This document shows, in pieces, positions 23,874 to 35,023 of a DNA stretch of 64,000 bases. The stretch covers positions 19,227,501 to 19,291,500 of the forward strand of contig OZ005605.1 of NCBI GenBank assembly GCA_963930655.1, read 5' to 3'. The number at the start of each line of letters is the position of its first letter. Position 1 is the stretch's first letter. Under the pieces are notes generated by a model. It ran no database searches. It worked only from the letters and a program-made list of their open reading frames with translations, and had not been told where the DNA came from. Source of the stretch: Myrica gale. Taxonomy: Eukaryota > Streptophyta > Magnoliopsida > Fagales > Myricaceae. Position numbers and translations under genes: made by a program.

Positions 23874-24631
23874 GCAACTGAAAGTTGCTCTTCCTATCAT
23901 TAAAGTCTAAAGAACCCTTTCTGGGTCAAAGTCGGCGTATGATTGAGGAGGGTACGTGGCCACTTGCCCACCGTGAATTCCAATGCAAGCTTCTCTTCTC
24001 CTTTGCTTGCTTTCTCATTTTCGAATGGTTTTACTTTTCTTTCAAGGGTATGAGTCCATGTCCAATGTTTCATAAAAAGATGGCAAGAATCATTGCCAAA
24101 CCTCTGCCCAAAACGAGGGGATGTAGTACACGGATTTTCTTAAAAAGTATTTTTTTTATTGAATTTTCAAATTATAATTTTTTTTTTAAATTATCTATTT
24201 TAAAAGTGTTTAAAGTTTGAAAGGTTGATTTTATTTTAAAAGATTATCTTTTTGTAAGTGTTTAAATTTTAAAAAGTAAATGCTTTTGATAAATGATTCA
24301 AGTGTTTCAGAAAATCGAGGTAAGAAGAGTTATTATCTTAGATTTTTTTTTAAAAGATCCAAGTGATATTTTAGAAATTTCATATTTTATTTAAAACCTT
24401 CATAATTGTTTACAGATATACATTATGTTATAGTAAAATTAATGTTTTATCTCATTACTTATGTTATTATTTGATGATTTATCTCATTTATGATTTCTTT
24501 ATAAAATTTCACATGTATTGAGTATGATTTGAAGTTTTTATATTTATTTGATCTTATACATATCAAAGAATTATGTAATATTTTATGGATGATTATTGTA
24601 TGATATGTGTGATGTTTTCAAACCTTGAGAC

Positions 24632-25465
24632 TAGGGCTGTGCATAATCGGTGGCGCTTATGCCCTACACCGCCGCCGCCACTGCCACCGCTATGGGTGGT
24701 TGTCCAAAAATGGACACCGCCCCCGCCACCGTTAAGGGAAGAAACCAGTCCCTAACGGTGGCGGTTACCGTCACATACACCGGAGATCCATAAATCACAA
24801 AAAAAAAATCAAATCGCACAAATCTACAATCCAAATCGCAACAAATCCATAATCCACAAACTAAATCTTAACAAATCCACAAACTACAAACTCAAATCGT
24901 CACAAATCTCAACTAAATCCAGTGATCCACAAATCCAAAAGCAAATCGCAACAAAACTAGAGAGAAAAAGAGAGATGAAGTGTTGTAGCCGTTTGTTGCA
25001 GAGGGTGGTGCGGTTGAAGGAGAGCTGCGGGCCTGCGCCGAAGAGAAGAGGGGCAGCGGCTGATGGGAGGCTGAAGCGTCTCGGAGAGGGAAGGAAATTA
25101 GAGGAGGGTCTGGGTCAAGGAGGCCGGATGTGGAGGGAATCGCGAAGTGGGAGGGGGGAAAGGAGAACGAAGAAATTTTTTGGGGAGGGGGCTGCACTCT
25201 GCCATCTGCGAAAATGGGAATGGGTTTCGTGGCCCCTCAAATGACGACGTATCTATTAAAGAAAAACGTGGTCGTTTTGTATAAAATAAATGATTTTTTT
25301 TAAAAATAAAACAGTTTTAGCAGTGGAAACCGCTAACGCCTAAATCCCTGCCTCACGACAAACTCTGGCACTGTTACCGGTGCCTCCGTGGGGCGGGGAG
25401 TGGTTTACGGCACCGGTACCGGTGACGGTAAACCGGCACACCGCTGGTACCGGTGCACAACCCTA
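24632..25465. mobile_element. Non-autonomous hAT-like element (834 bp)
   Basis: The termini are TAGGGCTGTGCA at the left and TGCACAACCCTA at the right, near-perfect inverted repeats of hAT type. Flanking 8-bp sequences CTTGAGAC (24624-24631) and CTTGAGGC (25466-25473) match at 7 of 8 positions. Subterminal regions are rich in ACCG/CGGT words in both orientations. No transposase is present; an open frame at 24913-25197 (-) is low-complexity Pro/Ser. Confidence 0.85.
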
Positions 25466-28014
25466 CTTGAGGCCTTGTATTCAAAAGCTACAGTATTTGT
25501 ACTAATTTTTATTTTCTAAACAGAAAAGGCTTTCAAAGAGATGGACCATCATGAAGCCAGATCGAAAACCACTATCACTCAAATACAGGAGCATTGGTAC
25601 CAATTGCAAGCAAAGAGAGAGTGCACCCATTATGGAAAGAAGATGATTTATGTAGCAAGTTCTTCCCGATTACACACTTGGTAACGTGCCAAGACTTAAT
25701 AGGGAGAATTCTATCCAGAGTACAACTTAGTTTAGTTGGCCCATAACTAAGTTTCAATGAGTCTTCGGATTGTACAACCTATCAGGATTAAACGTGGCTC
25801 CTGAAATGCACTTTAGTATAAATTTAAAAATTTGAGAAGAAAAAAAAAAGAGTTCTTGAAAAAAGGGGTGAAATGACTTTTTTTTCTCTCTCTTCAGCCA
25901 AGTGGAGAAGTTCAAAATGATGAGGAAAAGAAAAAGGAACGATATGTACATGTAGGCTGCGACGCTGCGTTTCCATGCATGATGACGAACGCAAAGCCCA
26001 CAGCCTACGTTGCTAATTGAAATGAGAACTTTGAATTGGACCATTTGAATCGGTTACCAAAGAATCTATATTTTCCCAATATCAACAAAAGCAGTTACAA
26101 AAGCAGTCAACTTTCGCAATATCAACACGTTGTTTCCTCAAGTCCATATCCTCAGGCGAAGTTCGAGTGGCTATATTTATACTGACTAATCAGCGCTGAC
26201 ATCAGAGAGTCCAATCCGTCGCCGCTAATTTTGAAAGTCGAAGCCCAAGCCCAAGCCCAATTTCAACAAAACTTTTATTAGCTTGGGCTAGGTGGAGCAG
26301 TTGTTTGGTTTCCCTTCTCTAAAGAGTGAAATTTTAGGACTAAAAAACAGTTATCACAAAATAAATAAATCATGATAAGGTAATTCAAATTTTAAAAATT
26401 AAAAACATTTTAATAACAACAATTTTAAAAAAATCTCTTTTAACAATATAAAACATAAAAATTAAGTACTCAGTCTGAAATTCTAAGCTTCTCTCACGCT
26501 TATAGCCCAAGTTTTCCTCTTCTTATCTTTTTAATGGATTGTCAAATGTTTATGAAGGTTATTGAACTTAATTAGACTCTTTATATTATTGGACCCGCCA
26601 TATATTATCCTATCAAATATACAAGCTCGGTAAATAACTGCCTCCAAAATATGCTTGAAAAGAAGAAAAAAAACTGCCTCCAAAACATGGATGGGAAGCA
26701 TAATACATAATTACGTCGAGGTGACGTAGTAGGCATTCATGTTGTCTCAGTAAACGCCAATGTAACAAAAGGTTCCGTATCCAGCCAGCCAGCCAGCCAT
26801 CAAAACAGACGACACACCGTCTTTCTACAAATAACTACCTTTAGATATATATCTCGATATTTTCCAGTTCCTCGCGATCCACTGGTAAACTGATTTTTCT
26901 CGCATCAAACTAGGATGGTCAGAAAGTCAACCTTCCACAATTCAAATAGTTTTATAATAAAAAAGGTCAAAAACACAGGTAGGCCGTAACATGTGGTAGT
27001 GCTTCTATACCGGTTATCTATATTCTCAGTTTGGAAAACGTTACTTAAAACTTGTGGTCTCGCAATTCTACACGTAATATTTGGTTCAGTATGCCTGACA
27101 TTTACTTCAAACCAACCAATCATTTTGTTTATTTTCTCAAATTAATTGGCCTGTAGACCGCAATTTCTTGTTCATAAGAAAAACCTTCTCGATCGAGTAT
27201 TATCTGTAAATTAATTAACTATTAGACCAAGATTGAATGCTATTTGGTTATAGCTTGGGTTGATCAAGGGTTATTTCTCTAATAGGAGATTCGGGCATAT
27301 CAAGACTCAAGTTGATGCCGTTTTAAGTTCCAAAAATTTGTATTTGAATATTGTTGCAGCTTTTAATTTTAAATTCTTTATAAGTTCTCAAAGATAGTAA
27401 ATAATAAAACGACAAAGAAATATTATTGAATTGAACTAATTAATTTAAATTTGATGTGATCGAGACCCTCGGAGATATCTCACCCTTCATTTTATTTATT
27501 TCTTGATTTTCCAAATCTGAAATTCATATACAGTACTGTATGTCTCTGTAAGAGAGATCAAGAAGTCTCTTACTAGGAAGTGCTTCTGTAACGGCTTTCA
27601 GTCAGCCGGCCGGAATAAGAGGAGTAACCCGATTTTTCTCGTTGCTTTGAACGAGCGAAGAATGTTGAAAGATTCAACTGGACAGGTAAGACTAGAGTCG
27701 CAAATTGCGCGCAGTGCGGTATGTCTGACCAATTTCGGGCGATGGAACCGCAAGCTGTCTAACCATTTTGGTATATGGAGGAAAAACAACTGGTGGCTGG
27801 GGTTTTGTAGTTTATCACTCTAAAAGTTTACAAATTAGGCAAAAATTATATTTAATTAATTGACATAATTTTTTTTTGTTTACAATATAATGTAGACTAT
27901 ATATATATATATATATCTGAGTTGTTCAAGCCCTCATGGATTTAAGACACGTGGGCTTATTATGATTATTATCCATGCACGTACTTTCTCGTCGTATTTC
28001 TTAGACCTTCGTTT
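25466..28014. other. Intergenic, AT-rich, no supported gene
   Basis: Contains A/T runs, a short CCAG repeat (about 26783-26800) and a TA microsatellite at about 27899-27916. Open frames are short and unremarkable. Confidence 0.5.
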
Positions 28015-28193
28015 TGTTAGTTGGTTGATTTAGTCTTAGTTTTACCACGTCAATAGGAGTTGTTAGACGTGGGGCTGTTTTTTCTCTGTTTCTGTTTACT
28101 CTGTAAGGCTATATAATAGTCAAGTTTGTTCTTCAATAAAGTGTGGTTTTCTCCCAAATATCTACGTCTTCGTTAACTTTCCAGCTCCTAACA
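28015..28193 (+). repeat. 5' LTR of copia element B
   Basis: 179 bp, TGTTAG...CTAACA. An internal TATATAATAG (about 28111) may be the promoter TATA box, and AATAAA (about 28136) the polyadenylation signal. Confidence 0.97.
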
Positions 28194-28195
28194 TT

Positions 28196-28207
28196 TGGTA
28201 TCAGAGC
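28196..28207 (+). other. Primer binding site of copia element B
   Basis: TGGTATCAGAGC exactly matches the initiator tRNA-Met complement used by plant copia elements. Confidence 0.95.
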
Positions 28208-28267
28208 ACCCTACTGGGCCTGGTTAAATTAGAAGCAGCAGTCTTCTACGTGTGTTGTCCTTGAAGT

Positions 28268-31200
28268 ATGACAACAGAGAGTTCGTTTGTGCAGCCAGCA
28301 GTTCCCAAATTTGATGGGTACTATGATCATTGGTCTATGCTTATGGAAAACTTCTTGCGTTCAAAGGAGTACTGGGGGTTGATAGAGAATGGAGTTCCTG
28401 CCGCAGCAGAAGGTGTTGTTCTCACAGATGCACAGAAAAAGCATTATGAAGATCAGCAGTTGAAAGATTTGAAAGCTAAGAACTATCTATTTCAGGCATT
28501 AGATCGTTCTATCCTGGAGACAATTCTCACCAAGGACACGGCAAAGAACATCTGGGATTCTATGAAGCAGAAATATCAAGGTACAACACGAGTCAAGCGG
28601 GGACACTTGCAAACTCTCCGGAAAGAGTTTGAAATTCTGCACATGAAGACAGGAGAATCTGTGAATGAATACTTCGCTCGAACTCTCACCGTAGTCAACA
28701 AGATGAAAGCAAATGGTGAGAACAAGGGAAATGTTGCTGTTGTTGAAAAGATTTTGCGATCCATGACTCCCAAGTTCGATTATGTTGTCTGTTCCATTGA
28801 GGAATCTAAAGAGATAGACACTTTGACCATTGATGAGTTGCAAAGTAGCTTGCTTGTGCATGAACAACGTATGAGTTCTCGTGATGAAGGGGAACATGCT
28901 CTAAAGATTACCTATGGAGATCAATTTGGAGGAAGGGGTCGTGGCCGTGGAAACACGAGAGGAAGAGGAAGGGGGCGAGGCAGGCAATTCTTTGACAAGG
29001 CCACAGTGGAATGTTATAATTGTCACAAGCTAGGGCACTTTCAATGGGAATGCCCAAGCAAGGAAAAGGAGGCACACTATGCAGAGACTCAAGAAGAAAT
29101 GTTGCTGATGATGTATGCGGAGAATATGAATAAAACCAGTAGAGAAGATACATGGTTCCTTGACTCGGGTTGCAGCAATCATATGTGTGGTAAGAAGGAA
29201 TACTTCTCTGATTTTGATGGAATCTTTAGAGATTCTGTGAAGTTGGGCAACAACTCAAGCATGGCAGTGTTAGGAAAGGGCAACGTACGGTTACAGGTGA
29301 ATGGAATACCACAAATTGTCACAGGAGTATTTTATGTGCCAGAGCTAAAGAACAATTTGCTGAGTATTGGACAATTGCAAGAAAAAGGGCTTACGATTTT
29401 ATTTCAACATGGAAAGTGCAAAGTATTCCATTCTGAGAAAGGGTTAATCATGAATTCGAAGATGTCTTCGAATCGAATGTTTGAGCTGCATGCTATATCT
29501 CAACCTATAGCATCTACTTGTTTCAACATAATTACAGAAGATATGGTACAGCTTTGGCATTGTAGATATGGTCATTTGAGCTTCAAGGGTTTACAGACTC
29601 TTCAACAGAAGCAGATGGTGAATGGTTTACCATTGTTTAAGCCTCCCTCGAGGCTATGCAAGGACTGCTTGGTCGGAAAACAACAAAGGGACTCATTTCC
29701 AAAGAAGAGCACCTGGAGAGCTTCACAGATTCTTCAATTAGTCCATGCTGATATTTGTGGGCCAATTAAGCCACTCTCCAACAGTAAGAAAAGGTATTTG
29801 CTTACTTTCACTGATGATTTTAGTAGAAAAACGTGGGTTTATTTCTTAGTAGAGAAATCAGAAGCCTTTGCTATTTTCAAAAATTTTAAGATTCACATTG
29901 AGAAGGAAACAAACTTAGCTATTAGAAGCTTACGTACTGATCGAGGAGGAGAGTTTACATCCCAAGAGTTTACTAACTTTTGTGACGTAAATGGTATACG
30001 AAGACAGTTGACAGCTGCATATACGCCTCAACAGAACGGAGTTGCAGAACGAAAGAATAGAACCATTATGAATATGGTTCGTAGTATGCTTTCAGAAAAG
30101 AAAATTCCAAAAACTTTCTGGCCTGAAGCAGTAAACTGGACCGTGCATGTTTTGAATCGAAGTCCGACATTGGCAGTAAAAGATAAGACTCCAGAAGAAG
30201 CTTGGAGTGAAGTCAAGCCTTCAATTGAGTATTTTCGAGTTTTTGGATGCATTGCTCATGTTCATGTGCCTGACAGTAAAAGAACTAAGCTGGATGATAA
30301 GAGTTTGAGTTGTGTTTTGCTGGGAGTTAGTGAAGAGTCAAAGGCTTACAGACTTTATGATCCGGTTTCACAAAAGATTATAATAAGCAGGGATGTTGTA
30401 TTTGAAGAAGACAAGAGTTGGGATTGGGACAAGCACTTTGAAGAAGCCATTGTGTGTGATTTGGAATGGAGTGATTGTGAAGTAGAAGCAACTGTGCGTG
30501 ATGAGAATGAAGAAGGGAGTGAATCTGATGCCGGCATAGAAGAAGAAATGGACGAAAATGAAGAAGCAGAAGCAGAAAATGAAGAAGCAGAAGCAGAAAC
30601 TGATTCTTCAACCCAAGAAAGCTCTCCTAGATCGAATGCCGAAAGAAATAGAAGACCACCTATTTGGATGAGAGACTATGAAACAGGAGAAGGACTTTCT
30701 GAAGAAGATAATGAAGCTCATTTGGCTATGTTTGCTGCTGATCCAGTTCATTTTGAAGAAGCTGTGAAGAGTGAGAAATGGAGGAGAGCCATGAATGTGG
30801 AAATGGAAGCAATAAGGAAAAATGACACATGGGAATTGACGGCCTTACCTAAGGGAGGAAAGAAGATAGGAGTGAAGTGGGTTTATAAGACTAAGTTTAA
30901 TGAAAATGGAGAAGTGGATAAATACAAGGCTCGACTTGTAGCGAAGGGATATACTCAGCAGCATGGGATAGATTATACAGAAGTATTTGCCCCTGTGGCA
31001 CGTATGGACACAATTCGTTTGGTGGTTGCACTTGCAGCTCAAAAAGGATGGACGATTTATCAGCTAGATGTAAAGTCTGCGTTTTTACATGGTGAGTTGA
31101 ATGAAGAGGTTTTTGTGGAGCAGCCTTGTGGTTATGTGAAAAAGGGAAATGAAGAGAAGGTTTACAAATTAAAGAAGGCACTTTATGGGCTTAAACAAGC

Positions 31201-32281
31201 ACCGCGTGCTTGGTACAGTCGTATAGAAGCCTATTTCATCAAGGAAGGCTTTGAAAAGTGTGACTACGAGCATACTTTGTTCATCAAGACAGACAAGGAA
31301 GGTAAAGTCTTAATTGTAAGTTTGTATGTTGATGATCTCATTTTTACTGGAAACAATGAATTAATGTTTATAGAATTTAAACATTCCATGAAAAGTGAGT
31401 TTGACATGACAGATCTTGGTAACATGAGGTATTTCCTTGGTCTTGAAATCTTGCAAAGATCTGATGGTATCTTTGTTAGTCAGAAGAAGTTTGCATTAGA
31501 AGTGCTTCACAGGTTTGGAATGGACAGAAGTAATTCTGTTCATAATCCTATTGTTCCTGGTTTTAAGCTTATGAAGGATGAAGGCGGAGTTAAGGTGGAC
31601 AAGACTTACTATAAACAAGTTGTAGGTAGTCTCATGTACATCACAGCTACTCGCCCAGACATAATGTTTGTAGTGAGCCTTATTAGTAGGTATGTGGAGA
31701 ATCCTACTGAGTTTCATTTTCAAGTGGCAAAAAGGGTGCTTAGATATCTGCAGGGAACAACTGGGTTTGGGATTTTCTATAAGAAGGGAGGCGATGATGA
31801 ACTTATTGCTTATACAGACAGTGATTATGCTGGTGATTTGGAAGATAGAAAGAGCACTTCAGGGTATGTATTTTTATTAAGTTCAGGAGCAATATCTTGG
31901 TCATCAAAGAAACAACCAGTGGTAAGTCTATCTACTACAGAGGCAGAGTTTATTGCTGCAGCTTCATGTGCATGCCAGGCTGTATGGTTAAAAAGAGTGC
32001 TAGCAAAGTTGGGTCAAAGTCAAAGCAAGTCAATTATTATTCGTTGTGATAATAGCTCTGCAATCAAACTTTCAAAGAATCCAGTAATGCATGGTCGTAG
32101 TAAGCACATAGATGTGCGTTTTCATTTTCTTCGAGACCTTACAAAGGATGGCACTGTGGAGTTAGTACACTGTGATACACAAGACCAATTGGCTGATGTG
32201 ATGACTAAAGCACTCAAGTTGAATACTTTTATCAAGCTGCGGAGGCTATTGGGAGTTTGTTCTGAGATTGATATAAACTGA
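28268..32281 (+). CDS. Copia element B gag-pol polyprotein, complete (1,337 aa)
   Basis: Domains in order: gag (about 1-245) with FDGYYDHWSMLMENFL and a Gly/Arg-rich stretch; CCHC knuckle CYNCHKLGHFQWEC (about 249-262); aspartic protease FLDSGCSNHM (about 298); GAG-pre-integrase HCRYGHLS (about 430) and CKDCLVGKQQ; integrase HADICGPI (about 492), LRTDRGGEF and QQNGVAERKNRT carrying the D,D,E triad; an acidic Glu-rich linker (about 740-790); reverse transcriptase KWVYKTKFNENGE and YVDDLIFTGNN (about 1020); RNase H YTDSDYAGD, LSTTEAEFIA and KHIDVRFHFLRDL. No stop or frameshift occurs. Start at 28268 is 60 bp after the primer site. Confidence 0.97.
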   Translation: MTTESSFVQPAVPKFDGYYDHWSMLMENFLRSKEYWGLIENGVPAAAEGVVLTDAQKKHYEDQQLKDLKAKNYLFQALDRSILETILTKDTAKNIWDSMKQKYQGTTRVKRGHLQTLRKEFEILHMKTGESVNEYFARTLTVVNKMKANGENKGNVAVVEKILRSMTPKFDYVVCSIEESKEIDTLTIDELQSSLLVHEQRMSSRDEGEHALKITYGDQFGGRGRGRGNTRGRGRGRGRQFFDKATVECYNCHKLGHFQWECPSKEKEAHYAETQEEMLLMMYAENMNKTSREDTWFLDSGCSNHMCGKKEYFSDFDGIFRDSVKLGNNSSMAVLGKGNVRLQVNGIPQIVTGVFYVPELKNNLLSIGQLQEKGLTILFQHGKCKVFHSEKGLIMNSKMSSNRMFELHAISQPIASTCFNIITEDMVQLWHCRYGHLSFKGLQTLQQKQMVNGLPLFKPPSRLCKDCLVGKQQRDSFPKKSTWRASQILQLVHADICGPIKPLSNSKKRYLLTFTDDFSRKTWVYFLVEKSEAFAIFKNFKIHIEKETNLAIRSLRTDRGGEFTSQEFTNFCDVNGIRRQLTAAYTPQQNGVAERKNRTIMNMVRSMLSEKKIPKTFWPEAVNWTVHVLNRSPTLAVKDKTPEEAWSEVKPSIEYFRVFGCIAHVHVPDSKRTKLDDKSLSCVLLGVSEESKAYRLYDPVSQKIIISRDVVFEEDKSWDWDKHFEEAIVCDLEWSDCEVEATVRDENEEGSESDAGIEEEMDENEEAEAENEEAEAETDSSTQESSPRSNAERNRRPPIWMRDYETGEGLSEEDNEAHLAMFAADPVHFEEAVKSEKWRRAMNVEMEAIRKNDTWELTALPKGGKKIGVKWVYKTKFNENGEVDKYKARLVAKGYTQQHGIDYTEVFAPVARMDTIRLVVALAAQKGWTIYQLDVKSAFLHGELNEEVFVEQPCGYVKKGNEEKVYKLKKALYGLKQAPRAWYSRIEAYFIKEGFEKCDYEHTLFIKTDKEGKVLIVSLYVDDLIFTGNNELMFIEFKHSMKSEFDMTDLGNMRYFLGLEILQRSDGIFVSQKKFALEVLHRFGMDRSNSVHNPIVPGFKLMKDEGGVKVDKTYYKQVVGSLMYITATRPDIMFVVSLISRYVENPTEFHFQVAKRVLRYLQGTTGFGIFYKKGGDDELIAYTDSDYAGDLEDRKSTSGYVFLLSSGAISWSSKKQPVVSLSTTEAEFIAAASCACQAVWLKRVLAKLGQSQSKSIIIRCDNSSAIKLSKNPVMHGRSKHIDVRFHFLRDLTKDGTVELVHCDTQDQLADVMTKALKLNTFIKLRRLLGVCSEIDIN

Positions 32282-32300
32282 AGCTTGTAGCATTCAGTTT

Positions 32301-32310
32301 AAGGGAGGAA
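32301..32310 (+). other. Polypurine tract of copia element B
   Basis: AAGGGAGGAA lies one base before the 3' LTR. Confidence 0.9.
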
Positions 32311-32311
32311 T

Positions 32312-32490
32312 TGTTAGTTGGTTGATTTAGTCTTAGTTTTACCACGTCAATAGGAGTTGTTAGACGTGGGGCTGTTTTTTCTCTGTTTCTGTTTACTCTG
32401 TAAGGCTATATAATAGTCAAGTTTGTTCTTCAATAAAGTGTGGTTTTCTCCCAAATATCTACGTCTTCGTTAACTTTCCAGCTCCTAACA
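32312..32490 (+). repeat. 3' LTR of copia element B
   Basis: 179 bp, read as identical to the 5' LTR and followed by the TSD CGTTT. Confidence 0.97.
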
Positions 32491-32823
32491 CGTTTTTGTT
32501 AGTGTCGTCATTTGGATTGTTCGAGTCCTTCCAAAGACTGTTAACGCGTATAAACGACAGGAGTCATGAGGAGTCTCTCTCAATCCAACTACGTATACTA
32601 TACGCTAACTATTACCTCTATCTGATTTCTTCTTGTTCGCCTCCTTTTTAAGCCTAATTTGGACTTTAATATCTATTTAGAAGCCTAACTCTTCGCTTAG
32701 TCTGGCCTACGTGACCGTTGAATTAGACCATCCCACTGCCAATAACGGCGTAATAATATATTCAATTAATTAATATTCTTTTTCTACCGAACACGTTAAC
32801 CTCTTTCAGTCTCCAATCTTCTC

Positions 32824-32831
32824 TATAAATA
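32824..32831 (+). promoter_or_regulatory. TATA box of STIG1-like gene 2
   Basis: TATAAATA lies about 140 bp before the ATG. It is followed by a pyrimidine-rich leader typical of plant 5' UTRs. The copia B insertion ends 334 bp upstream of it. Confidence 0.65.
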
Positions 32832-32969
32832 CCTCTTTCTCCCTCCGTTCTTTCCATCCCAAGCATTCAAATTCTCACCTTCATCTTCAGACTTCACTTC
32901 CCATAACGTAGAAACCATCTCCGTTCCATTCAACTCTATCGTTGGCAAACACAAACAACCCCGCAGAAC

Positions 32970-33446
32970 ATGAAGTCCCTGAAAACATACCTTGTGCTGG
33001 CCATTCTCATGGCAGCCTGCTTTATTGCTCTTTCAGCCGCCACACCATCTGACGAAGAATTGTTCCTTGATGAGGACGATATTGAGACAACTACTGCTGA
33101 AGTCACTTCTCATCTTCCTATGGATGAAACCCAAGAACCAACTTCTCTTCGAGGGTCTAGCCGCTTTCTGGCTCAGACAGCCCGGAACACTATGACATGC
33201 AACAAGTACCCCCGGCTTTGTCAAGCCAATGGTAGCCCGGGGCCGGATTGCTGCAAGAAGAAATGTGTTAATGTGACGACAGACAGGCTCAACTGTGGGA
33301 TGTGTGGGAAGAAATGTAAGTATTCAGAGATTTGCTGCAACGGTAACTGTGTCAAACCTATGTCCAACAAAAAGCATTGTGGAAGCTGCGACAACAAGTG
33401 CAAGAAAGGGAGTGCATGTGTGTATGGAATGTGTAGCTATGCCTAA
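32970..33446 (+). CDS. STIG1-like secreted cysteine-rich protein (158 aa)
   Basis: Single exon. The signal peptide is residues 1-23 (ends FIALSAA), then an acidic variable stretch, SLRGSSRFL, and a Cys-rich domain from about residue 73 to the end. The block TCNKYPRLCQANGSPGPDCC is nearly the same as in the 22691 gene, showing that the two are paralogues. It has one CVNVTTD unit plus the terminal unit, the normal arrangement for STIG1. Expected to be secreted to the apoplast and disulfide-stabilised. Regulation is not known. The upstream region is shortened by the copia B insertion. Confidence 0.94.
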   Translation: MKSLKTYLVLAILMAACFIALSAATPSDEELFLDEDDIETTTAEVTSHLPMDETQEPTSLRGSSRFLAQTARNTMTCNKYPRLCQANGSPGPDCCKKKCVNVTTDRLNCGMCGKKCKYSEICCNGNCVKPMSNKKHCGSCDNKCKKGSACVYGMCSYA

Positions 33447-35023
33447 AGAAGATGCCATGCAACGTCCACTGAACAATAATCAGATATATCAACTACTTGT
33501 GCAGCTTGCGATCGATATTGCTACGAAGTAATTAATTTTCATTATCAAATTCATTAATTACCACGTGCAATTAGCGATTGGTTTATTAAGAATCTTTTCA
33601 TTAATTAGTACATATGTGCTATTAGCGATTGGCTCATTCCATATCCTTGGTCTCTTGTAAGGACGTATAAGACGTTGCCGTAATCTGTGAGGTCTTTTTC
33701 TGAAATTTATACAAGTTTAGTCGTCATTATAACTGTTATGTCAATGTTTGAACCTTACATTCAGAATTTTCTTCTTGTAAATTTGAGGCGTACGTACTGT
33801 CAGCAATTATAATTAGATGTCAACCTCTAGACCATGTCTATGGTTATTGTACGTCTTGCTAACTTCTGACCAGCGGACCTGATCACATGAAGAGCCTCCC
33901 ATGATCACTAGCATACTTCCAAACTTTATAATACGAGATCCAGTAATTTGAGTTTAAAGTCAAGATCCTCTAGAACTAATAAATTTTCTATCTAATAAAT
34001 AATTGTCTGAATTAGGCCGACAATTACGATATAAATATATATATAAAATCCACGCAGGCCCGCAGCACAAGTAATTCTATGAGGCGAATTGGAGCTCATA
34101 ATTGCGAGTTTATCGATCGTACGTACGTGCAGTACAGATCAATCTCAAAGAATTTTAGTTTTATCTTGATTCAAATTATTAATCCTGCAGTTCGTATTGG
34201 TGTAATTTGGAAGTAAGAGATTCTTATTATATATATATACACGAGTGTTTGTTCTTTTATTTTTCCTTTTGGTGCTTGTTCTATAATATTTAGAAATAGG
34301 AAATATAAATATGTCAACTGATCAATCAGATGCTCCATTGTTTAATGCTTAATTCCGGTAATTATTGGCACTGGACCAAACATATATATTATATGCACTT
34401 GATACTATTTTTTTGTCTTGAAATCCTGGTCTATTGAGTGTTGGATTCGATTAATTAGGAATTCAAAAGAAACATGCCGGCCCGTGCAGCGAAGAAAAAG
34501 AGAGGAAAAAAAAGAGAGAGAAAAAACGTTGACATTTTGACAAGTCGAACTCTAGATTTCCCACGTCCATCAGTACCATAGTTATAGGCTTGTAGTTAGC
34601 GAGAGATTTGACCTGTAATATATATTAATATACAGAAATAATTAATGTTATATCCATTGAAATTAACTCCAGTATTCGTAGAGAAAAAAAAAGACATTTT
34701 TCAGTCACGTACATAAAATATTTCCATATCTATTTAAAAAGGTCTTCCTACATTTCCCAGGGGATCAGTAACCAATTAGGATACAATTAATAAAATACTT
34801 GGGACAATAGAATGAGATCTATCTCTGCATAGGGCAAGTCCACGAACCAAAGCAGCTCGTGCACCCACGTCTTCGTGAAGTTCCAAATCTTCCCCAAATT
34901 AATAAGCAAAAAAACAAATTTAATCAGCCCCTAGATCGTGTGAGCCACTTTCTCGATCGACACGGCCTATTTAGTTCTCTCTTTCCCTCATGCTGTTCCT
35001 CGTCTCAGACCCAAAAGCTAGAC
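33447..35023. other. Intergenic between STIG1-like gene 2 and pectate lyase
   Basis: A short imperfect direct repeat containing ATTAGCGATTGG occurs at about 33569 and 33621. The rest is AT-rich without supported genes. The pectate lyase 5' UTR probably occupies the last 100-200 bases. Confidence 0.5.

Larger units (their letters stand above)
23300..24631. other. Intergenic, AT-rich
   Basis: Apart from the G-rich tract and the 44-bp tandem repeat listed separately, only AT-rich sequence is seen. The open frame 23885-24220 has no family features. Confidence 0.5.
28015..32490 (+). mobile_element. Ty1/copia LTR retrotransposon B, intact and apparently very young (4.48 kb)
   Basis: LTRs of 179 bp (28015-28193 and 32312-32490) read identically at every base compared by eye. 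A perfect 5-bp duplication CGTTT flanks the element (28010-28014, 32491-32495). The primer site TGGTATCAGAGC starts at 28196, two bases after the LTR, and the polypurine tract AAGGGAGGAA is at 32301-32310. Between them lies one uninterrupted polyprotein of 1,337 aa. All features needed for autonomous retrotransposition are present. It stands between the two STIG1-like genes, about 480 bp upstream of the second. Confidence 0.98.

Noticed and set aside
24913..25197. 94-aa minus-strand Pro/Ser-rich frame
   Set aside because: It lies within the non-autonomous hAT-like element and is low complexity.
34859..35023. Upstream in-frame ATG extending pectate lyase by 55 residues
   Set aside because: The extension is hydrophilic and would bury the obvious signal peptide that starts at 35024.
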